Below are positions 36,601 through 51,000 of a stretch of DNA of 64,000 nucleotides, one piece after another. The notes beneath the pieces were generated by a model. It was given only the letters and a program-made list of their open reading frames with translations. It searched no databases and was not told the origin of the DNA. Position 1 is the first letter of the stretch, and the number at the start of each line of letters is the position of its first letter. Position numbers and translations under genes: made by a program. This DNA comes from Micropterus salmoides (lineage: Eukaryota; Chordata; Actinopteri; Centrarchiformes; Centrarchidae), in NCBI RefSeq assembly GCF_014851395.1, contig NW_024041039.1, forward strand, positions 8,361,177-8,425,176, in the 5' to 3' direction.

Positions 36601-36844
36601 GTCCTGGTGATGAACGAGAGCTGGTGATGTAAACCTACAATCCTCGTGACAGAACCTTTCTTCCCACACTGAACTTTATCAAAGTGTAACACACAACTTA
36701 TCTCTCCCCTGATGATAAAAACATCCATATCAAGAGTTTTTACTCATTTTAAACTAGTATCAGTGCCATCTATTGTCCTGCTGAGAACAGGAACCCAGAT
36801 ATGAGCCTAAAGCCTTTTTACCTGCATAAATGAAACGACATGTA
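33674..36844. other. CCDC177 3' UTR and intergenic DNA
   Basis: No further gene is seen between the CCDC177 stop and the presumed PLEKHD1 3' end. Plus-strand AATAAA hexamers occur at 33669-33674 (overlapping the stop) and again near 35652, 35816 and 36544, so the CCDC177 3' end cannot be fixed. The segment at about 34780-35100 is repeat-free, GC-richer than its surroundings and not coding, so it is a possible conserved element. Confidence 0.5.
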
Positions 36845-38526
36845 CAAGGTTCAAACACAGCTTTATTAACATCAAGGCATGTTGTTCAGTCCATAATATG
36901 TTCCCTCTTACCTTACCCTGACATGTGGGCTTCTTTTTTTCCTATCATTTCCGGTGTTAAGTTATCATTTGTACATTATCATAAAATGCTTGCGTCAGTG
37001 ATTTACAATGATTTGCTTGGTCAAGGACAGATTTTTATATGTAGCAATAACAAAATGGTCAAGTTTCAATATCAGACACGTGTTTCCATCATTGTTTTCA
37101 TAGAACCTCTGTTAAAGTAAAGGACACAATCTGTGCATACAATCAAAACCAGAATAATAAAAACAAACATTTTACAAGACGAATTTGTATAGTCTGTGCT
37201 ATCTGGTACCTCAAATCTATTATAATCGTATTTGTTTTTGAGAATGGTGAAAACACTAGAAACTCAAGGTACAAGGCTACAGTCACACACTGCCGACTGA
37301 TCAATCAATGATGTTAGTGTTTCTTAATGTCAAGTAACATGACGGCAACTTATGAGGTGAAGTCTAGAGTCCCAAATGGTCAGTTTTCTTGTCAAAATAA
37401 TATATTTGATTAGGACACTACAACATAGTACACCTTACTGAGAGAACAGTTGTTCCTAACATACATGTAGTTTTCACTTAAGTATTCTTTGGTAGAAAAG
37501 TGTGATTAGATTCGATTTAGCCAAACAGTTCCAGGAACTAGAGTAGTACTTTCTGATGGTTCAATTTGCAGAGTGGACCATCAACTTGTGTACAACTTGC
37601 TTTATTCCCAAAATAAAGGATTATTGGATTCTAGTATCAATACTGGGACAAGAGGTGTATATTTACTTTTAAAATATGTGTGAGGCTGTGTTGTTGTTCG
37701 TTACCTGATTAGTTAAACGAGAAAATAAAATGTCAACTGGCTGTTTAATTGCTGTTAAATCAGAGTTATATACCAGTCAAACAAACAGATTGTCTGTTTT
37801 GAAGAAAGGGGGTTTCGGTCTTTAGTCAGTGTTTCTGTCTCCTTTTCTACCTCTGCATATCTCCTTTTCATTTATTCTTTACAGTAAATACAAAGAACAG
37901 CAGGATCACTCTGTTGCTGAATCTCTCTGCCGAATCTGATGCTAAATCACATTAGGAACATTTTGGTAGAAAAGGGCCAGAAGTTTTGTTGCCATAAAAC
38001 TCTTTTGGAGCCCCTCTCTCCAAAGTTAAATTTTTCATCTCCTTTTCGTTTATTTCTTAACATCCAACTTGAACATCTCGCAACAGTAAATAGAAAGAGA
38101 AAATGAATACTGCGTTTCAATCATTGTATAGTTTTTTTATCCTTAATTGCCCTGATTTGATGAACACACAAATAGCAATGTGAAAAAGGGTCTTTCAGTT
38201 CCTGGATTTTGTTCTCGTGGGTCCTGGAACTGTTTGGTCAAAAAGGGCTATAAACCAGTATATTCATGAGGGGGCTGAGAACAAGTGCTGTTATATGTAA
38301 ACCTATTATATATAATAATATAGCACTGTTGATTTGTGTGTTAAACTGAATTCTTACTGCTCTCAGTATAGTTTGCAACCAGAGAAGCCACCAAACTGAC
38401 TTCTGTGTACAGTTGTCTAAAGTATTTTAATGGTGGGTTTGGGATCAGGATCTCTACATCACTCGGTGTGTGGACTGAGGTAAAGCTAAGGACCATTTCT
38501 CCTCTTTTACTTCGCTCTCTCTCCTC
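36845..38526 (-). other. PLEKHD1: PLEKHD1 putative 3' UTR
   Basis: Below the PLEKHD1 stop the first well-placed minus-strand poly(A) hexamer that I favour is AATAAA at 36867-36862, within TTAATAAAGCTGTG. That would give a 3' UTR of about 1.7 kb. The sequence between is AT-rich and without repeats that I recognise. Other hexamers nearer the stop cannot be excluded. Confidence 0.4.
36862..36867 (-). terminator. PLEKHD1: Candidate poly(A) signal of PLEKHD1
   Basis: AATAAA on the minus strand in a convincing context, downstream of the PLEKHD1 stop codon. Confidence 0.4.
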
Positions 38527-38684
38527 TCAGTCCTCTGTTTTGTTTGCAGAGTCCTTGCGGGCCATGATCTTGTACACGCTCTCTCTGAAGCTGCTGTCGG
38601 AGGTCAGTCGCCGGGCCGTTTCTCGCAGCTCCTCCATGTTGCTGTCGTCAGCATTGGGCACAGCAAAAGACTTGGATTGTTTTA
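38527..38684 (-). CDS. PLEKHD1: PLEKHD1 exon 13 (terminal)
   Basis: Encodes residues 461-512, including the conserved NMEELRETARRL and FRESVYKIMA segments, and ends DSANKTED-stop. The acceptor is GTTCCAG. It begins by completing a Leu codon left in phase 1 by exon 12. Confidence 0.93.
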
Positions 38685-39018
38685 CTGGAACGAAGCATAA
38701 GAGAAAAAATGTGGAGAACATAATCAATTAGGTACTTGTGACTAACAGTTGCCTCATTAAATAACAACGATAGAAAGGAACATACTATGTTCTGGAAAAA
38801 TTGTAATGGACATTTTTCATAATTTTCACATTTTGTGACTGAATAACTAACAAATTAAAATAATCTTCAGTTGCAGCCCAATCTGCAACACATTTACCAC
38901 AGTGTTACTACAAGAGCCACATCCACTTCTACTATAACAACAGAAACAGTACTGCTACTAGTATTACAACATCTGCAACAAACCGTTATAACGCTAGTAG
39001 TACAACTACTGCAACTGT

Positions 39019-39050
<32 letters not shown>

Positions 39051-42000
39051 ATACTGTGCATGACTGCCTGTACAAACGTCATTACAACAAATGATAAACA
39101 TTTTTCTATTGCACAATTCATGTTTAAAATGCAACACAAAGTGCTTCTCATAAAAAGAAAATCATGATATTTACAATAAAGCAAAGGTAAACAAAACAAC
39201 GTTTTATAAATTTAAAGAGAGAAGGAGAAAAAATGTTAAAAAGATTAGATTTTGTATAAAATTACAGATTTAAACCTCAAACAGACCTTTCCACCTGTGT
39301 TTACTAGTATAACTAAATCTACCTATGTACCTAATATTTCTAACAATGCTAATAATCTTAACTTTACTTGTGCAGTGCTCAAACGCCCCATAAAATATGC
39401 TTGATTGCGGGGTGTATGCGTTGTGATGCACAGACTTACACCAGTGGCGTCTGGACACTCTCCTTTGGATTCGGCAGCTCTTGATTCTGCGTGCAGCAGC
39501 TTTGTGCAGATACACAGCATTCTTCATGATCGCTGGAAGCTTCGCCTCGATCTCTGCTGCACAGATACACTCCTCAAAAAATCCTGGTTAAACAAACACG
39601 CCACACACAGTCCGATGTAATGGAGTCTCAAATAGCCAACATACATTATAAGACAACTGATTAAATCCTAGAGATGTATGTGACAGATTTCTGTTGCTGA
39701 TGTACAATTGAGCATGAAGGAGAATATTAGTGTTGAGACCTAAATCTGTAATTCTCAGATGAACAGAACTAATTTTAAGTTCTGTGGTAAAAGCTCTAAA
39801 TGCAAAATCCACATACTTTTTTATTTTATTTCCAGAGCTTCTGCCTGCTACATCTTCTACATAGAATGCATACTCAGGTCATGTGACCGAAGTACAGGAC
39901 CTCTGTCAGGTTGTATATGGGTATGACCAGTGGTGGAATGTAACTTAGCACTAGTATTTACTCAAGTACTGGATTTAAGAACAAATTTGAGGTACTTTTT
40001 ACTTTCCTTGAGTATTTTCTTTTCATGCTTCTTTCTCTACTTCACTACATTTCAGAGGGAAATATTACAAATTTTAATTCACTACATTTATCTGACTGCT
40101 TAACTTCTGACAACAAACTAGTTCATTTACAGATACAAAATATATGAAGACCTTATAAACTATGAATGAATATAATTTAAACTACTGTACCTAACAATAC
40201 TTAGACGTAGAGCTGAAACGATGGTTGGCAGAAAATTAATGGCATCTATTTTGATAATGGTTAAGTAAATTTTTATGTAAAAATGCAAAAACATTTCATG
40301 GTCCCTGCTTCTTAAATGTGAAGATTTACTGCTTTTCCATGTAACTATTTTAATAATTTTAATACATTTTTAACAATTCTTAGGTTTATTTTGTATAAAT
40401 ATCAGAAAATAGTCACACTTCCACAATGTTTGTTTTGTCCAACCAATAGCCCTAACAATCAATTGAATCAATTAATGTAATTACTATTACAAAATGGTTC
40501 AAAATGAGCTCTACCTCAACCAACTATAACAGTAAAATCCTGCTTTTACATTAATGCATGAGTAATAATAATCTAATGATAATATATAATATTCACAGGG
40601 GACATGTTTCTGCATTGAGTACTTTTACTTTTAATACTTTAACTACATTTTCTTGATTATACTTACATACTTTTACTTAAGTAACATTTTTGCAGAACTT
40701 TAACTTGTAATGGAGTATGTTTTACAGTGTGGTCTTAGTACTTTTATTTAAGATATGAATACTTTCTACTCCAAAGAGTACAACATAGGTCACCTGATGA
40801 CGTCTGTACAAGTTTCATTTGCTGATGAAGACACAGTAGATACAGTAGAAAGCTCTGGGAATAGCTAAGTGGACCTTGCGTTTAGAATATTTACCACAGA
40901 TTTTGGTTAGAATCTTCTAAAACTACATGATCTACAGCATTATCTTGATATAAATATGTTACTAAGTTATTCAAATTAACAGTATAGATGTTAAATTTGT
41001 GTTCATCACATGTTTGTAATTTTATTCTGGAACAAAATCTTATAAATTTTGTAAAATGTACTATGAACCATTATATATTAATATTCAGATTTCACCATAT
41101 AAATTATATGGAGACATGAAAGTGAAAATATTGAATAATTACCCAGCCCTATATTTTAGCACTGCCATTTTTATACTGTATAATTTGTAGAGCTGCAACA
41201 ATTAATAGATTACTCAACAGGAAAGTAATCTGCAACTACTTTTCAAGCAAATGCCGAATGTAAGGATTTGATGCTTTATTTCTCATGACAGTAAACTGAA
41301 TAACTGTATGAGTACGTCACCTGGAGAAATCACTGCAGGTATTTTTACTATTTGTGACATTTTATAGACCAAATAAACAATCGAAAAACATTTACTGGCA
41401 GATCAAATAATAATAAAATAATTAGTTGCAGCAATTTCTAGAGAATAAACTAAACAAAATAAAACTCAAACCTCTAAATTTTCTGTGGACTTCCTAAAAC
41501 TCTGACAGATGCCTCAAGAACATAAAACATATGTCATCTTCTTTAAGTGATATCTGCTAAATGTGACATTGTTTCTTCTACAATCAACGTGTAATACAAA
41601 CCCTATCCAGACGAGGGCAGTCTCACAGGTGTATGCTCTTTAACAGGTGTTTTAAACATAAAAACATTCTTTAACAGAAGTTTAGGAGCATTTGGAGCTG
41701 TATGTATACCTGTTACAGATAATTATGTGAACAAATAATTATCTAAAATGCAACTAAATTTTAATTAACTAAATGCAATCTTGCACCATATAATATTGAA
41801 TTACATTAATATTTGCCATCAGATACAAAAGGTATCAATGAATTCACTTACGCCTCAGCTGTGTCACATCCCCCTTCATCTTCTCGTCTCTCTCTTTGGT
41901 CCGGTCCAGTGACTCCAGGCCTTTCTCCAGGTCCTGCAGAGCCTCTTCAGCCTGCTTCAGTCTCTTCTCCAGCTCCATCCGGGACTCTATCTCTGCCTGA

Positions 42001-45000
42001 GACACACAGGAACACACAGGATCTGATTGAAAACATATTTAAGCGACTGAGTCAACTAAGACATGAGTTCAATCAATCTAAATATCCAAAAATAAATGTA
42101 ATGTAAATATCCACATATGTGGATATTTACTTTACATTTATTTTTATTATATTATTATTATATATTATCATTTTATTTTTACATATATTTAAGGGAAACG
42201 TTGGGCTTTTAATGATGTGGTGGAAAAAATATTTCACTCAGGCTAAGAGGTCACAGTTTATTCAAATTCAAACTGTCTCACGATAAAGGAAACAACGCAG
42301 CAAAAGGAATGTCACTTTTCAATAGAAACCTTTAGTGTTACATAATGAACTGAAAGCAGCACCACAGGCCTTTCCACCTCTTTAATAAAGTATTCTGGGA
42401 AAAAAACACTTAAAACATGAATTTGAATTTAAATATCGATTGTTGTGAGCTTCAGGCCAAAAATAGCATTATAATTTATCGCCTGTAAAACACCACTAAA
42501 TCCAGCCTGGAGAAACAGTTCAGAGTAAATATTTGAGATGAGTGGTACAACCAGTTGGTTGAGGTTTGGGTATCGCTCACAGGCACTTCAACAGCTCAGG
42601 AGTTTGTATCTTTAACTGCTTGTCTCAAATAATAGTTTAACTGAAAGAGTGAGTTGATGTAAGGAGTGATGGATACAAATCTTCAAAGAATAGTCGAATA
42701 GTTCCCCAGTGACTATCTAATAGTATTTTTGTTTGAAAGGCACATCCCTAAATGCGAAGCAAAAAGTGGTACTTTCATTGAGAGAAAATGAACTTAAACT
42801 GGAGGATGAGGGTTTTTCTGTTCCAGTAAGGGTAATGTGATATCTGCTTTTCACGCCAGAGAGACTCAGCACGTCAGACTGGATGTGAGAGATGATTAGA
42901 TTAGATTCGACTTTGCTCTCATAATGCAGAGAGTACAGGTACAGAGCTAATGAAATGCAGTGGAAGAGGAGGATCTGCTGTTGAAGCACCTGATTCAGTA
43001 ACATCTGACTAGATGAGCAGCCTGAACAGTGCTGGAAGAAGAACTGAAGTAAAAGTAGCAATTCTACAATGCAAAAATACTCTGTTACATGTAAAAGTCC
43101 AGCATTTAAAAATTTACTAAAGTAAAAGTACTAATTACGCAGAACGGCCCATTTTAGATTCACATATTGTATTACTGGAATATCATTAGTGATGCATTTG
43201 AGCAGCTTGTAACAGTGAGGCTAAATTTAACGGATTATATTTTGTATTAATAATCTGAATCTGCATTATAAGTTATCAAATAAATAGTAGTGGAGTAAAA
43301 AGTAAAATATTGGCTTCCTAAATGTACAGGAGAAGAAGTATAAAGTAGCATGAAATTGAAAAACTCAAGTAAAGTACTCAAGGAGAAACTGAACAAGCAT
43401 GTTTACTTAATTTCACTTTGATTAGTTTGTGTTTTCATCATTTGACTGTTCATCTTGTGACAACTCTTCACTTTTATCTTATGAATCTATTTGAAAACAT
43501 AATCCTGGCAGCTGACCTTTAAACTGACTTTGAGTCGTGTTTTGTTGCAGTGCAACTGCAAGCTGAGAGCGGCAGGGTCACGTTCTGTTACCTTAAGCTC
43601 GGCCTCGGTCTGCTGCTTGTCCACGGTGAGCTGAGTGAGCGACTGCTGCAGCGTCCTAGCCTGAGACGAGTAGTACTCTCTCTCCTGCTGCAAGACTTTA
43701 GCCCGCTGCTCTTTCTCCCTGAGCCTAAACAACAGAAACCCTGTCAAACAGGGAAACAAATACACACACAGTACACAACACAGAAAACGTCATGCGTATC
43801 TCTGTGCTAATCTGAAAATGTTCATAGCTCTGATTTTGGCAATTTTTTATGATTGTGACATTATTTAAGCCATTTTAAAAGCTCAAAACAAAACCGCTTT
43901 GTTGCAGGAAAAAAGTTGTGGATTTTCAGACATGAGTGCTTTTGTCAAAGATACCCTTCACTGTCAGGACAGCGTTTATTGGTGCCATGGTACTCACTGA
44001 GTTCTACACAACACAGATGAATGTTCATAAACGCCCACATGGAATTTCATTAAAAAGGTTAAAACAGGAACCAACAGAACTTTATCTGAAGGAGATCAGT
44101 TTTATCTGCACATAACGTCTGACTTTTAGCATCTGTGAGACATTTATATGAACATGGTAATGCAGCGAATTGCTGTTTTAGATGCCGTTTTTTGTATGAA
44201 TTAAACAAACAAGATATAATGTGTAAAGTTTAGAGCTTTAAAGGTGCTGGTAGGCCGACACAGAGCCAGGCTAGTTGTTTTCAGTCTTTATGCTAAGCTC
44301 CGCTAACAGGCTGCTGGTTTTAGCCTCATATTTAACAAAACGTGAATAAGCCTATTTCATAAAATGTCAAGCTAATACTTTGAGATTGATTTGATTATTT
44401 TTTATTTGGTTGAATATTTGATGTCTTTTAAAATATCTCATTAATTCTTAAGGAAACTAGCTTAACAGCTGTCTTCATGTTTTTTTTTTTGTTTCTGCTC
44501 TTCATCTGAAATCATCTTCAGACATCTTCAGATGTCAGATACAACACAACTCAACAGATACAACACAGTTCCATATTGTATAAACAGAAAAAAGTCTGTT
44601 CAATTGTTTTAGTTTTATATATTCTTTTGAACTGAAATGATTGGGAAAAAAGACAAAAATCAAATCTGAAATGTTAAAATGTGAAAATGAAAACAGTCCT
44701 TTTTACTTTTGCTCCTCAATAATATATAAATAAGGTGGTAGAAACACCTTTCAGGGAAAAAAATCTTGTTTAAAAGAGGACGACTGAGAAGAGGTGGAGA
44801 GTACAGGCAGAGCTCATGGAAACATAACGTTGTAATATCCCACTTACTGGTGCTGATCAATGAGCTTGTTGTTCAGGGATCAATACACATTTCCATCAGT
44901 AGTTACATCCTCTGTGCCATTAGTATAGGAGGTTCCCTGAAAGGCCGGAGTATTTCACCCTTTGGATGCTAAAACGTAATCGCAGGCTAAAGCACTCTTG

Positions 45001-48000
45001 TAAACTTATATTACCTTGGATGTTTTATTTTATTTCAGAATTGATTGATTGATCGATCACCATTTCCAACATGACCCTGGCATTAATATGTTCATTAAAA
45101 CTTTTCATTGTCATTTTTGTAGATTTTTTATTCATTATGTTCTTTTTTTGCTGCACCAAACCAGTAATCCCAGTCTGATGCCAGTCTCACTTACTTGTCA
45201 TCCGCCTGCTCCTTCTCCTTCAGCAGGATCTTCATTTGCTCCTCGATGTGCCGCAGGTCCTGCAGCAGGTCCATGTCTCCGGGATCCCCCCCATCCTCAG
45301 ACTTCCTGCAGTCTGAGCTGTCCTCTGCAGTCTTCACCTCCTCCATGTCCGGTTCCTTCACCCCCAGCAGCTCTAGAGTTCGCCGTTTCTCCTGAGAGAG
45401 CTCCTGAAGGACAACACCAGTGGATTCAGATACCAATGAATCTGCTCAGTCTAAAATAACTCCATCTGTTCTGGTTTCAGTGCAGAGGTTGAGTGCTGCA
45501 TATTACAAGTGTAATAATTTATGCAGAACAAAAAGCAAGTTGAGTGTTCATTCATTTCATTGGAAAAAGTACTTTAACTCAAGGTCCAACTGAAAGCTCT
45601 GGAAAAAGCTAGTACATTAGTGGACCTCGAGTAAATATTCAGTTAAATGATCTTTCACATACATATTCATGTGTTTTTCAGATTCAGCAAAAATCCAAAT
45701 TTATGAATGAGTGACATATTGATATTATAGTTATTTTGTATATACAAACATATTTTGAGTTCAGTTATTACATTTATGAAAATTTTCACAATAAAGATGA
45801 AGTTTCTACATTAACAGTAAGTAACTTATAGAAGAAGCTTTTAAATTAATTTGATAGATCTAGAATTTCTTTTTAGTTTTAGGGAATAGTATGATATTTT
45901 GAAATGTGCTTTGCTCTTTGTTTTTTTGCCAAATGTTAGATGAGAAGACTGAACCCTCTGTATCTGTTAAATATATAGCCAGCAGCTGGTTAGCTCAGGT
46001 TAGCACAAAGACTGGGAAGAGGGGGAAACCGCTAGCCTGGCTCTGTCCAAAGGTAACAAAATCCACCACTAAAGCTCAGTAATTAAAGGTCAAATATCTT
46101 GTTTAATTACTACATAAGACTCTAGTGTAAAAACAGCATTTGTAGTTTTAGGTAGATTAGGAGCAGTGACTTCCTGGAGTCTCTAACGGTTGTCTGGAAA
46201 ACAAACGTGATATAATGTGTTAACGACTGAGCTTTAGAGATGCTGGCAGGCGGATTTTGTGCCCTTTAGACAGAGCCAGGCTAGCTGTTTCCAGTCTTTA
46301 TGTTAAGATAACCAGCTGCTGGCTTCCATCTAACTGATAGACATGAGAGTGATATAGGTTTTCACATGGCTCCAATCCACTTTCACTGAAAGTTGCATCA
46401 ATGTGAAATTGATTACGTTCTCAGGGTAATTGTTCTATCAACCTCAAGGGTTTGTTATATAACTTATTCCATCAGCAGTTGTAACATTACATGATCTGAT
46501 TTGTGCACCAGAGTTCTTTCCAACTCATCAATTAGTTATTCTTGATACACGCTTGCACACATGCAGTATCTGCGTAGCGGAGAATCTGTGCATGAGTGAC
46601 AGATAACTTTAGTATGACCTTGTCTTTGTCATACCTCAATGGATTTCTGCAGCATGATGGTTAAACTGCTGAGCTCTTCTTTTTCACTCTCAACACCTTT
46701 CAGGGACTGAGCTGTACCGTCCAGGTCTCTGCCATCAACCACATAACAGAAAACAAAATCACTTTCATTTACAGGCTTGTACAGTATAATCAATGTCACT
46801 TAATGGAAAATGGTTTTTACAGTTTGATATGCTCCTGCTCTGCCTTCAGCTCCAGCACCACCTCCTCAAACTTCATTTTCTCCTCCTCCAGAACCTGGTT
46901 CAGACGCTCCAGCTCCTACACAAACACACACAAACTGTTTTAGAGCATTTACATAGGACAATTTCACTGATCACACAGGTCCCAGGATGAACTGAGACAG
47001 TAGTTGGCAAAAAAACATTTAGCTATACAAGATTAGTGTGAATGATCATTTTTATTAATACTTAAATATTGAAAAGCAAAAGATTAATCACTTATTCAAC
47101 TACTTGTCTGACAGTAAATTATTCTGCAACAATTTTGATAACTGATTAATAAAAAACTGCAATCATTCTTAAAGTCCAGCTTCTCCAATGAGATGATGTG
47201 CTGTGTTTCTGTTTTATATCATAGTAAACGAAATTTCTTTGGATTTCGGACTATTGATCGGACAAAACAAGAAACACAAAGAAGCCATCTTGGGCTCCAG
47301 GAAATTGTGATGGCCGTTTTGCACTATTATCTTTCATTTCATCCATCCATTCTACAGGGCCGGACCGCCATGCCGCCTTCTTTCATTTCATACAACTAAA
47401 CAATTAATTAATTTAATCAAAAATAATGGATGAAAATAATTCTTAGTTGCAGCCCACACATATAATTTAATGTGTTAAATGTAATATTATGAATATTTTA
47501 ATTATTTAATTTTGACAGTGACTCGTTTGTCTATGTGTGGCCCTGCGATGGACTGGCGGCCTGTCCAGGGTGTACCCCGCCTTTCGCCCGATGTCAGCTG
47601 GGATTGGCTCCAGCCCCCCTGTACGCAGGATAAGCGGTTGACGATGGATGGAATTTTCTTGTCTTTTTGTTATTGCTGTAATGTGACAATACCAGAGGAG
47701 TAAACATCACCTCTCTCTGTGCTCTCTGATGACTCAGCTCCTCAGTCTCTTCCATCAGCTTATCTGGAGAAAGAAAAACATTTCACATAACCAGCCCCTG
47801 CTTGTTAAACCTTTAAAAAAGCTCATTTATTCGGGTGACTCCCCCCCCGTATACCCAGATACTCCTGCTTCTCCTTGGCCAGCTGCAGCCCCTGAGCTTC
47901 CAGACTCTCAATCATGGCCCCACCCAGCTGGGCGTTCTTCCAGGTGCTGTTGGACAAACATTCAAAAACAAGGGATGATTAGTAAATTAAACACAGTAAA

Positions 48001-51000
48001 TATATGCTTTCCATCATATTTGGTGATGGTGGTCGATCACTGTGGTCCAGGCTGAATTGCCATGAAATTTGGTGCAGACAATAATGGCTGCCAGAGTATG
48101 CATCTCTCTGACGTTGGTGATACAGGAGTGGAATTTTACTCCTCCAAAAAGACTTTTGATTCCCGTACCCCCAACAATTTTTTTCCCCCCTGTCCCGTCC
48201 CAGTCCCATGATGAATAGTGAAATCGACTCATGTCATTGAAATGTCTGCCTCTAGTTTGTAGTTCAGAGTGAACGATCTTGACAAAGTTTGGCTGGGTCT
48301 AAACATTCATGGTCTCAACAGGATAACCTGTAATGACATTTAGCTCCATCAACAGGCCAGGCAAGTTTTCACTTCACAGTGAACAATCTCACCCTCTACT
48401 TGATGGATTGCCATGAATTCAGACCTTCATGGTCCCCAGAGGATGAATTCTATTAATTCAGATCCACAGACTTTTCCTTTAGTATAATCATTAGGTCAAA
48501 AGTTTGTCCAATACTTTGGATCATGACCAAATACAGTGGAAGTGAATAATTACCGAATGTTAGCATGCTAATACACAAGACTAACATGGTGAAAATGGTA
48601 AAGATTAAACCTGCTAAACAACGACTCTTAGTCTTGTTAAAAGGTGTAGCGGATAAAGGGAGTGTAATTTCTCAAGAAATTGTCTGAACATTCTTGCTTT
48701 GGTAACAGATCTGATGCTGTTTCTTTGTGTATGAACTAAACATTTCTGACTGGCAACTGTGGAATTGTCTAATATTTCCACAAACAAAACTTCTCCCATC
48801 AAAATAATGATGTAATCCCATGAAGATTGTACACAAAGGGTCACGTTACGTGTAATTCCTTCACAAGACCAACATTTAGTCGATTACTCACACTTTCCCT
48901 GACTCCTGGAGCATCTCCATCCACTGGACCTGCTCATCCTCACACTCAGCAGCCAGGACTATGGTACCCTGGGGGACGGACATACAATATTTTACACCAG
49001 CATCTTGTCAATTAAGGGTTCAGGCTGTAAAATAGACAGTGGATTTCCATCTTTGGGCTGCTGAGAGTATAAAAATGTAGGTGTGTCCCAGTGTGCAGTT
49101 ACATTCACTGCATGTCCCATTTGTTACAAGATCAGATTAGTTATAAAAGTACAATTAAGAAAAAGCTTAAAAGCATTGTCATTGAGATATTACAATAATG
49201 TATGGGTGCATTTTCTCTGTCTTGGCCTGTTCTTAACATTACACTTTAAACATCTGTCAGGCTGATAAATGTAAAGGAGGAAATGTTCACTCAATGTGTG
49301 ACAAAATTGTTTTCTTACAGTAAAGTCTTCCAGGTTGACCACAACAGCAAAGGGCATGCCCATGTTTTCATTAGCTGACACCACACATCCTCCCAGAGGA
49401 ATGACTCCCTGAGACAGAAACACATCACACAGTTATTTATAATGTTGTTTCTGGATAATTCAGGTAAAAGTCAGATGTTTATAATAACAAAAAGTGACTT
49501 AAACACATGGTTATTCATCTAAAACCTTCTACATGTTTTTGTGCAAGCACACGTCATCTAATAAAAGAAAAAAATCTTTTTTGTTTTCTTACAAGAAAAA
49601 AATCTTTTTTGTTTTCTTACAGGTGTGCAGAGAAAATGCAGAGGCTCACCTTGGGGTGGATGTTGAAGTACTTGTTGGTCTCAAAGTTTCTCTTCTCGCT
49701 CTCTGCATAGTAGAGCAAGAAGCTGTCTTTAATGATGAAGAATCTTTGTACCGAGGAAGACAATGAAAGCAGCAGTGAGTGGGGCTGAAAGGAACCAACG
49801 TCTGTCCATGTTCCCAAAGCAAAACTTGTGATCAGGTGACCTGTTTGATAATGCGTTACTGGTTTGTGTTCACAGATGTGCAATGATGAGCTTTAGTATT
49901 TAAAATTGGAACATACCTGCTTGATAAATCTACATATTTACATGTTTACTTGTCACTTGCATGTCCTGTTACTTTGGATTTAATTCAACTTGAAAACTAA
50001 CATATAAAAAGAGAAACAAACAATTTGCCAGTATTTCATAGTAAAACGAATATTCCAGTGATTTAGTACTGCACTTCCATAAAGTTGGGGGACTAAGAGA
50101 CAGATTTAATAAAGAATGGTGGATCTGTTATTTCCTATAATGCACCTATATAGCATCTTTCATTGACGCACTGTCATGGTTATTTTCTCAGACTTTATAA
50201 AGCTATTCCAGACTCCTAAGAGAAATTATAAAAAGTTAGTTCACAGGCTGAGCAGCACTCTTCATGACGAGTAAACTAAGCTTTATGTGAGAAATCCCCA
50301 TTAATGTCACCAACAGGAAAGGCAGTTAAATATTCTACCACATTATAACTGAAATGATTTAAAATCTTTCTGAGGATCAGACCGGTTGGCAGATTTGTTT
50401 CAAACAACTTCCGTTTTTGTTAAGCTGGTGACAACGAAAAACACTAAATCACTGAGCTCATGCGTCTGTAGTTTGGCACAGAAAACCAAATAGGCATTTA
50501 CTGAAAATAACCAAATTATTTTGACCTTTATGACACAAGCAAATGGGAAAGGTTACAAAGACTGTGCTGCAAATGGACTCTCTGGATCCACTGTGTATTG
50601 TCGTTTTAACGGTTATGTAAACTAAGAGCATTATCATGACATAAGGTACCAATCCAGGCATTTTAACATCCAAATATACACTCTACTCAGGGTACACTGA
50701 CACTGGGATATGAAAACGCCTGTGGACACGTCTATCCTGTTGTTATATAAAGCAATCCTCTAATACACAATCCCCTAATAAACATGTCAGCAGTTTGGTT
50801 TACCCAAAATGTTGGAAGAAAATAAGTTCGACTTTCAACGTCTGAAATATAGGCGACAAGTTTTATCAGTTCTTCTGCCATAAAAAAAAATATTTTCTGT
50901 GATTTGTCTAAAATAAAAAATGATTACAGATGTCTACAACTATGGATTTTTCGCTCTGGAATAATTATATTTGAGTAAATTTGAGTATTCTGAACTATTA

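Noticed and set aside
38894..39199. Ser-rich minus-strand frame of 101 codons
   Set aside because: It is a translation of a (CTA)n/(AGT)n microsatellite in a PLEKHD1 intron.
45049..45459. Plus-strand Pro/Ser-rich frame of 136 codons
   Set aside because: It is antisense to PLEKHD1 exon 9, which has frame-consistent splice junctions and clear homology.
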